DNA of 6,431 nucleotides from Roseibacillus sp. (GTDB taxonomy: Bacteria; Verrucomicrobiota; Verrucomicrobiia; Verrucomicrobiales; Akkermansiaceae). The translations under genes were made by a program, and so were the position numbers. The stretch is from NCBI GenBank assembly GCA_002729275.1, contig PBTP01000083.1, positions 1 through 6,431 on the forward strand, in the 5' to 3' direction. Positions 1 through 4,813 of this stretch are shown here, one piece after another (positions within the stretch are counted from its first letter, which is position 1; every line of letters starts with the position of its first letter). Below the pieces are notes generated by a model. That model was not told the origin of the DNA. It worked only from the letters and a program-made list of their open reading frames with translations, and did not search any database.

Positions 1-1
1 C

Positions 2-862
2 TTATAAACCCGAGGATCGCAGGCTTTCATCCACTTCGAAGCTCTGGTTCATCGCCAGAGCTGGACTCTCTTCCCTGCTCGCTCCCACGATTTCCGCGGG
101 AACACCGGCAACAGTGGTGTGGGGCGGGACATCCCGGAGCACTACGCTACCCGCTCCTATCTTTGCACCCTGCCCGATTTCAACCGGGCCCAGAATCTTC
201 GCTCCAGCCCCAATGAGAACACCGGAGCGCACAATCGGGTGCCTGGCTCCTACCTCGTTACCTGTTCCCCCCAGGGTTACTTCGTGAAGGATGGAAACAT
301 TATCCTCTATGACAGCGGTTTCTCCCACCACAAAACTTGTAGCGTGATCAAGAAGGATTCCAGACCCGATACTAGCTGCGGGATGGATATCTACACCAAA
401 GACCTCACTTGCGAGGCTTTGAAGGTAGAGAGCCATGGCACGACGAGAATCGTGCCACAGATGATTGGCAATTCGATAAGTCGTAACGGCAAAGAAGCCC
501 TTGTAATACATCAGAGGCTCGAGGGTCGAGTTACACGCCGGATCTCTCTTCAGAATGGCCTCCAGGTCATCGCTGGCACTTTCAACCAGGGCTGGGTTAT
601 CCTTGAGAAGACCGGCAAGCAGTGGGACCAGGTTCTCAATGGGAGAGTCCTGCCGAGCCAGCTTACGCGCCAATCGCACTCCCAGAGCAGAGGACAGGCA
701 TTCCTGATCTAGAATCACCTCCTTGAGAAGGGCTAGTAGCCCAGGCTCTGCCGCGGCTATTTCCTCAGCACGGAGACGCATATCTCTCCAGAGAAGCTCC
801 ACCCGCTCGCCTTTCCCTTCCGGGGTATCTGCGGATTGTGAACTGGTGCCGGTATCGGACAT
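2..862 (-). CDS. cysE: Serine O-acetyltransferase (long, proteobacterial-type CysE), complete
   Basis: Cytoplasmic enzyme that acetylates L-serine with acetyl-CoA to give O-acetylserine, the carbon skeleton for cysteine. The 286-residue product has the helical N-terminal SAT domain (about 21-130, starting VELLWRDM) and a left-handed beta-helix of hexapeptide repeats (about 158-260). Aligned by eye with E. coli CysE (offset 15), the key residues are present: D107 (RDPA), D158 (DIHP), D172-H173 (LDHATS) and R207-H208 (ARHP). M271 matches E. coli M256 in the M-[DN]-Q-x-F tail motif, a position tied to cysteine feedback. The gene is complete, with stop TAA at 4-2. The protein ends in Ser-Gly-Leu, whereas most CysE proteins end in Ile, the residue that docks into CysK. 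The ATG at 862 has no clear Shine-Dalgarno sequence; a GTG at 802-800 would remove a low-complexity 20-residue leader and is a less likely start. It is last of the visible cys genes and divergent from the Rrf2 gene 17 bp away. Confidence 0.97.
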   Translation of the reverse strand: MSDTGTSSQSADTPEGKGERVELLWRDMRLRAEEIAAAEPGLLALLKEVILDQECLSSALGVRLARKLARQDSPIENLVPLLAGLLKDNPALVESASDDLEAILKRDPACNSTLEPLMYYKGFFAVTTYRIANHLWHDSRRAMALYLQSLASEVFGVDIHPAASIGSGILLDHATSFVVGETAVIEDNVSILHEVTLGGTGNEVGARHPIVRSGVLIGAGAKILGPVEIGQGAKIGAGSVVLRDVPPHTTVAGVPAEIVGASREESPALAMNQSFEVDESLRSSGL

Positions 863-869
863 ATGTTTA

Positions 870-879
870 CGTTCTAACG
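870..879. promoter_or_regulatory. Short dyad filling most of the cysE/rrf2 start-to-start gap
   Basis: CGTT-CT-AACG is a perfect 4+4 inverted repeat with a 2-base centre. It lies inside the 17 bp between the cysE ATG and the regulator GTG and abuts that GTG. A dyad here could be part of an operator read by the divergently encoded Rrf2 protein. It is short enough to occur by chance, so the regulatory role is inference. Confidence 0.25.
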
Positions 880-1293
880 GTGAAAGTTTCCCAGAAACTG
901 GAGTATGCCTGTAGAGCTGCAGTCTGCCTTGCGAGACATTACGATGGAGCCACGGTGGTAAAGCTCGAGGACATTGCCCAGCAGGAAGATATTTCTCCTA
1001 GCTTTCTGGTGCAGATTCTCAACGAGCTGAAACGATTCGGGCTGGTTGACAGTAAAAGGGGCAAGGCGGGAGGGTATTTTCTATCCCAGCCACCGTCCAA
1101 GGTCTCTCTCCGCGAAGTGGTCCAAGCTGCAGAGCCGGGACTTCTCGCCACTCCGGACAATAGCTCAGGAGCATCCGGTCCAGCCATCAATGACATGTGG
1201 CACGGGTTGTCCAAGATCGTGCATGAACGATTGGGGAGTATCACCTTGGAATCGATGGCCTCGGAGGCAGGAGAGCCAATGTATTTCATCTGA
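880..1293 (+). CDS. Rrf2-family transcriptional regulator, CymR-like, ending in MYFI
   Basis: Predicted DNA-binding regulator of 137 residues. The GTG at 880 was chosen because it gives the family's usual N-terminus (Met-Lys-Val-Ser, then LEYACRA); a GTG at 838 would add 14 residues and overlap cysE. The winged helix-turn-helix is clear: helices about 3-20 and 28-36, recognition helix about 39-54 (SPSFLVQILNELKRFG), and the wing SKRGKAGGYFLS about 58-69. The three clustered cysteines that bind Fe-S in IscR, NsrR or RsrR are absent: residues 85-105 contain no Cys, and the only cysteines are C11 and C17 in helix 1. This argues for CymR-type sensing. The C-terminal part (TLESMASEAGEPMYFI) resembles B. 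subtilis CymR, which as I recall ends YMFYI and works bound to CysK. The gene is convergent with cysK (3 bp between stops) and divergent from cysE, so regulation of this locus and of itself is likely. No strong ribosome site precedes the GTG. Confidence 0.92.
   Translation: MKVSQKLEYACRAAVCLARHYDGATVVKLEDIAQQEDISPSFLVQILNELKRFGLVDSKRGKAGGYFLSQPPSKVSLREVVQAAEPGLLATPDNSSGASGPAINDMWHGLSKIVHERLGSITLESMASEAGEPMYFI
885..899. promoter_or_regulatory. 15 bp palindrome at the start of rrf2, upstream of cysE: candidate operator
   Basis: AGTTTC-CCA-GAAACT is a perfect 6+6 inverted repeat with a 3-base centre. It lies over codons 3-7 of the regulator gene and ends 23 bp upstream of the cysE ATG. Any promoter for cysE alone would have to sit in this part of rrf2. 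A weak minus-strand -10-like CATACT lies at 907-902, which would put a start site over the palindrome. Rrf2 proteins bind as dimers to dyads, so this could be an autoregulatory or cysE operator. The role is inferred from symmetry and position only. Confidence 0.3.
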
Positions 1294-1296
1294 TCC

Positions 1297-2259
1297 CTAT
1301 ATTTCAGATACCGGCAAAGCAGCCACCTCTTCTCTCACGCTTTCCGCCAGTGGAGTGCTGAGATAGCGCTCGGTAGTACTGGCCGCAATCACGACTACCC
1401 GCTTCCCTGCCATTTCGTCGCGCTTTGCGATCTGCAGGGCTGCATGAACCGTCGCGCCACTCGAAATCCCAGCTGGAAATCCTTCCAGAAGGCAGAGCTG
1501 TTGAGCGGTCTCAAAGGCGTCTTCATTGGAGACCTGAGCAACCTCATCAACGATATCGGTGTTGAGGTTTCCGGGGACAAATCCGGCCCCGATTCCCTGA
1601 ATCTTATGTGGTCCCGGGGCACCTCCAGAAAGCACCGGACTGGCGGAGGGCTCAACCGCAACTGTATGTAAATCTCGCCGCGACTTGATCACTTCAGAGA
1701 CTCCCGTAATTGTTCCTCCAGTTCCAACACCGGACACGAACACATCAAGGTCGCCCCCAGTGTCCTTCCATATTTCTTCAGCGGTGGTTTTCCGGTGTGC
1801 CTCCGGGTTCGCAGGATTGTCGAACTGCCCGGGACCAAAGGCCTCCGGGTCTCCCTCAAGAAGTTGCTTTGATTTCGCGATCGCACCTCCCATCCCCTTG
1901 GGCCCCGGGGTGAGAACGATCTCCGCTCCTAACATTTTAAGCAGCACCCGACGTTCAATCGACATCGTCTCGGGCATGGTCAGAATACACCGATAGCCCT
2001 TGGACCTTGCCACAAACGCCAGAGCGATCCCGGTATTTCCCGAGGTTGGTTCGATAATGGTGCCCCCGGGCTTGAGGAGACCCTGAGCCTCCGCTGTCTC
2101 GATCATGGACTTTCCTATCCGGTCCTTGATGCTCAGAAGGGGATTATACCCTTCCGATTTCACAATTACCTCGGCCTTACATCCGTCGGTAATGTTATTT
2201 AGTTTCACCATCGGGGTATTCCCCACCATATCGACCATGCTGCCCGAGATTGCGTTCAT
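1297..2259 (-). CDS. cysK: O-acetylserine sulfhydrylase (cysteine synthase A)
   Basis: PLP enzyme that replaces the acetate of O-acetylserine with sulfide to give L-cysteine. The 320-residue product aligns with E. coli CysK almost throughout. Visible motifs: GNTP (13-16); the PLP lysine K45 in SIKDRIG; the substrate loop TSGNTG (72-77); TMPETMSIERR (94-104); the phosphate-cradle GTGGT (179-183); PHKIQGIGAGF (218-228); and GISSGA (264-269). Near the C-terminus the usual P-S-S-G-E-R is A-S-T-T-E-R (293-298). T295 therefore occupies the position of the Ser that contacts the pyridine nitrogen, a conservative change that should keep activity. In Firmicutes CysK also partners with CymR, which matters here because a CymR-like gene ends 3 bp from the cysK stop. 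The start ATG at 2259 gives a standard-length N-terminus but has no obvious Shine-Dalgarno. cysK probably follows cysH in one transcript. Confidence 0.97.
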   Translation of the reverse strand: MNAISGSMVDMVGNTPMVKLNNITDGCKAEVIVKSEGYNPLLSIKDRIGKSMIETAEAQGLLKPGGTIIEPTSGNTGIALAFVARSKGYRCILTMPETMSIERRVLLKMLGAEIVLTPGPKGMGGAIAKSKQLLEGDPEAFGPGQFDNPANPEAHRKTTAEEIWKDTGGDLDVFVSGVGTGGTITGVSEVIKSRRDLHTVAVEPSASPVLSGGAPGPHKIQGIGAGFVPGNLNTDIVDEVAQVSNEDAFETAQQLCLLEGFPAGISSGATVHAALQIAKRDEMAGKRVVVIAASTTERYLSTPLAESVREEVAALPVSEI

Positions 2260-2324
2260 TATTTTACTGGTTGTAGTTTGTATGGACGCGAGACCTACCT
2301 TTCATGCTGTCCCGCTTCAATGAA
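2260..2324 (-). other. 65 bp cysH-cysK spacer, the largest gap in the window
   Basis: Read on the minus strand, this spacer has no hairpin followed by a T run, so no intrinsic terminator is seen between cysH and cysK. No convincing -35/-10 pair is seen either. The 20 bases before the cysK ATG are rich in A and C and lack a purine-rich ribosome site. It is too short for a T-box or SAM riboswitch. Read-through from cysH is the simplest reading. Confidence 0.5.
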
Positions 2325-3062
2325 TTATATCTGAAAATCCTGCTGACCTGATTCGAGATGCAGGCCGCATTCATACCTTTCGCCTTTGAACCGCGTTGCC
2401 TCCTGGGAGCTCGAACTCCCGGGACTGGTTGAATGCCAGTCTCCCATCGTGACATACCCGGCCGCTGCAAGAGGATGTCGCGGAAGATCATGGTCATCGA
2501 TAAAGCGCTCAACTTTCTCACTATTCCAATCAATAATCGGATACACCTTGAGAGTTCTTGCCTGCCGCTCGGCCATTTCACGCTGGGAACGCCCTCTTGA
2601 CTGCTGGTGCCTGAGGCCGCTGATCCATGCATCGGCGCCCAGATCCTGCAGGGCCCGATTCATGGGCTCTACCTTGTGCACCCGGGCATAATTGTTCAGA
2701 TCCGTCCCACCATTCTCCCACTGTTTTCCATGAAGAGCCTCCTGACGGGCTGCTGTCACACGTGGGGAATAGACATGAGCGCTGAAATCCAGCTCCTTCT
2801 CCAAAAGGGAAGCATAGTGGTAGGTCTCAGGGAAAAGATATCCCGTATCTATAAAGACCACCGGGATACGAGGCGCATGCTCTCGGAGCAGCTTTAACAT
2901 TACCGCAGACTGTAAGCCGAAACTCGTGGTGGCCACAATCCGGCCCGCAAATCTCTCAGCAAGAACCTCGACCCGCTCTCCGGCTTCGAGAGAACGAAGC
3001 TGCGTGTTCAGAACACTCAGATCATCCTCAGTTCCCATTTTTGATTGTTTTTCAGCTCTCAT
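2325..3062 (-). CDS. cysH: Phosphoadenylyl-sulfate (PAPS) reductase, thioredoxin-dependent type
   Basis: Reduces activated sulfate to sulfite in the cytoplasm, with thioredoxin or glutaredoxin as electron donor. The 245 residues match the E. coli enzyme's length and order: PP-loop-like nucleotide site TTSFGLQSAV (45-54), DTGYLFPET (72-80), KVEPMNRAL (130-138), GLRHQQSRGR (149-158), PIIDW (175-179) and the C-terminal catalytic ERYECGLH (228-235). C232 is the only cysteine in the protein. The Cys-Cys and Cys-x-x-Cys pairs that bind 4Fe-4S in APS reductases are missing, so the substrate is predicted to be PAPS and an APS kinase should be encoded elsewhere. The ATG at 3062 is preferred over the internal ATG at 3038 because an AGAGGA ribosome site precedes it. 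The gene follows cysI after 15 bp, so the two are almost certainly cotranscribed. Confidence 0.97.
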   Translation of the reverse strand: MRAEKQSKMGTEDDLSVLNTQLRSLEAGERVEVLAERFAGRIVATTSFGLQSAVMLKLLREHAPRIPVVFIDTGYLFPETYHYASLLEKELDFSAHVYSPRVTAARQEALHGKQWENGGTDLNNYARVHKVEPMNRALQDLGADAWISGLRHQQSRGRSQREMAERQARTLKVYPIIDWNSEKVERFIDDHDLPRHPLAAAGYVTMGDWHSTSPGSSSSQEATRFKGERYECGLHLESGQQDFQI

Positions 3063-3064
3063 GA

Positions 3065-3070
3065 TCCTCT
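3065..3070 (-). promoter_or_regulatory. Ribosome binding site of cysH (AGAGGA)
   Basis: AGAGGA on the minus strand lies two bases before the ATG at 3062, inside the 15 bp gap after the cysI stop. It is the best Shine-Dalgarno match in the window and supports this start over the ATG at 3038, although the spacing is short. Confidence 0.55.
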
Positions 3071-3077
3071 AGCAGTC

Positions 3078-4796
3078 TCATTGCTCCTCGCTGGCGACAT
3101 CCTGATGAAAGTCCAATCCGTTGGACGTCGCTTTTACGTAGCCTTTCCTAATGACAAAGTCTCCAAAACTCTCTTTTGCCTCCCGGCTCCCCGCATAGTC
3201 CCTGATGATCGGTTCGAGGAGACTTCTGATGTCCTCGCTCTTAACGCTGGCGCGGTAAAGCTTACTAAGCCTCTGCCCGGAGAACCCTCCGCCAAGGTAG
3301 ACGTTATATTTACCCGGAGCCCGACCCACAAAGGCTATTTCCGCGATATAAGGCCTCGCGCAGCCGTTAGGGCAACCAGTCATACGAATCGTTATCGCGT
3401 CATGCCTCAGACCACATTCCTCAATCACCTCTTCCAGTTCGGTTACAACATCGGGCAGATGTCGTTCAGCCTCAGCTAAAGCCAGACCACATGTTGGAAG
3501 AGCGACACAAGCTAACGAGTGTAGTCGTAATCCCGTATGCTGCTTGTGGGTATCAAGCCCGTATTCATCGATCAATTGCTTCACCTCCGGACGCTGCTCT
3601 CTGGAAATCTTCGCCACCACAAGGTTTTGGTTTCCCGTCAGACGAAATTCGCCGTCGAGCATTCTGGCTATTGCGAGAAATCCACTTCGCCAGCGGGCCT
3701 CGTCAGTATCGCAGACCCGCCCCCCGGGAACGTAAAACGTATAGTTAGAAGTACCATCCCCGTTTTCCGACCACCCATAACGGTCCCCATTCTCAGTAAA
3801 CTCATAGGGGCGTTCCTCCTCTAGTTTGTAACCCAGGCGCTCCTCTACAAGTGCGCTGAACCCATCGACGCCGTGATCGTCGACCGTATATTTCAGTCGG
3901 GCATGCTTTCGCTCGTGACGGTCCCCGTGATCCCGTTGCACCAGCACAATTTTTTCCGCAACATCCACGACCTTGTCGGCCCCCACAAATCCGATCACAT
4001 CCGCTACCCTGGGATAGGTTTCTTCCTGGCCGTGAGTCATGCCCATCCCCCCTCCTACAGCCACATTGAAGCCTTCGAGGCCCTTCTTTCCTGTAATCGC
4101 GATGAAGGCGAGGTCATTGGCATAGACGTCAACGTCATTATTGGGCGGCACTGCCACCGCGATCTTAAATTTTCGTGGAAGATAATGCTTCCCGTAGATC
4201 GGCTCTTCCTGCCGTATGCTTGATTCTACCTTTTCTCCATCGAGCCATATCTCGTGATAGGCCCCAGTAGCAGGGGTTAGGTGATCACTGAGGTCCTTTG
4301 ATATCTGCAGTATTTCGGCATGAAGCGCAGAGGCATCAGGATTCGCGTTACACATCACATTGCGGTTTACGTCACCACAGGCTGCGATGGTATCCAGCGC
4401 GGTTTCATTGATTTCCCGGATCGTTCTTTTCAGGTTACTCTTTATGATCCCGTGAAGTTGATAGGCCTGCCGCGTCGTAAGTTTGATTGTGTCGTTAGCA
4501 TACTCCGTAGCCATTCGGTCGACTTCAATCCATTGCTCTGGAGTAGACACTCCTCCGGGAACCCGGATCCGGATCATGAAGGAAAATGCCTTTTCCAGTT
4601 TGTGCGTTCGCCGAGCGGAGCGAGCATCTCGGTCATCCTGCTGATAAGAGCCGTGAAACTTGAGCAACTGTTGATCGTCAGTAGAGATGCCCCCGGTCGA
4701 AAGATCCGAGAGCCCCTCTGCGATCGTTCCTCTTAAATAATCGCTACGGTCCTTGATACCCTCGTTTGCCGCCAGTTTACGCTCTGCTGTGCTCAT
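3078..4796 (-). CDS. cysI: NADPH-dependent sulfite reductase, hemoprotein (beta) subunit
   Basis: Siroheme and 4Fe-4S subunit that reduces sulfite to sulfide with six electrons supplied by CysJ. The product is 572 residues, against 570 in E. coli. Cofactor cysteines are all present: C430 and C436 (ACVALPTC), C475 and C479 (TGCPNGC); the last also ligates siroheme. Substrate and siroheme residues known from E. coli are matched by R78 (IRIRVPGG), R145 (VNRNVMC), and K209 and K211 (PRKFK). The two halves with ferredoxin-like and siroheme domains are intact, with no frameshift. The ATG at 4796 was chosen because homology begins there and an AGGA precedes it. The frame stays open up to an ATG at 4898, but those 34 extra codons overlap the end of cysJ and look non-native. 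The gene starts 17 bp after the cysJ stop and precedes cysH by 15 bp, the classic cysJIH order. Confidence 0.98.
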   Translation of the reverse strand: MSTAERKLAANEGIKDRSDYLRGTIAEGLSDLSTGGISTDDQQLLKFHGSYQQDDRDARSARRTHKLEKAFSFMIRIRVPGGVSTPEQWIEVDRMATEYANDTIKLTTRQAYQLHGIIKSNLKRTIREINETALDTIAACGDVNRNVMCNANPDASALHAEILQISKDLSDHLTPATGAYHEIWLDGEKVESSIRQEEPIYGKHYLPRKFKIAVAVPPNNDVDVYANDLAFIAITGKKGLEGFNVAVGGGMGMTHGQEETYPRVADVIGFVGADKVVDVAEKIVLVQRDHGDRHERKHARLKYTVDDHGVDGFSALVEERLGYKLEEERPYEFTENGDRYGWSENGDGTSNYTFYVPGGRVCDTDEARWRSGFLAIARMLDGEFRLTGNQNLVVAKISREQRPEVKQLIDEYGLDTHKQHTGLRLHSLACVALPTCGLALAEAERHLPDVVTELEEVIEECGLRHDAITIRMTGCPNGCARPYIAEIAFVGRAPGKYNVYLGGGFSGQRLSKLYRASVKSEDIRSLLEPIIRDYAGSREAKESFGDFVIRKGYVKATSNGLDFHQDVASEEQ

Positions 4797-4798
4797 TT

Positions 4799-4802
4799 TC
4801 CT
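4799..4802 (-). promoter_or_regulatory. Ribosome binding site of cysI (AGGA)
   Basis: On the minus strand, CAGGAAA directly precedes the ATG at 4796, within the 17 bp between cysJ and cysI. It supports the 572-residue start over the upstream ATG at 4898. The match is short and closely spaced. Confidence 0.45.
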
Positions 4803-4813
4803 GAAATGTGAAA

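Noticed and set aside
119..712. Long plus-strand open frame (197 codons) opposite cysE
   Set aside because: It lies wholly antisense to a complete, well-conserved cysE, has no recognisable domain, and its composition is what the opposite strand of a beta-helix gene would give.
838..879. Upstream GTG start for the Rrf2 gene adding 14 residues
   Set aside because: The family begins at the Met-Lys-x-Ser position, here the GTG at 880. The added residues (NWCRYRTYVYVLT) are non-homologous and overlap the cysE start.
1288..1309. Rho-independent terminator between rrf2 and cysK
   Set aside because: The stem is 6 bp, not GC-rich, has a 10-base loop and no following T run on either strand.
2260..2324. 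Riboswitch or attenuator (T-box, SAM or similar) ahead of cysK
   Set aside because: 65 bp is too short for these structures and no terminator/antiterminator hairpins are visible.
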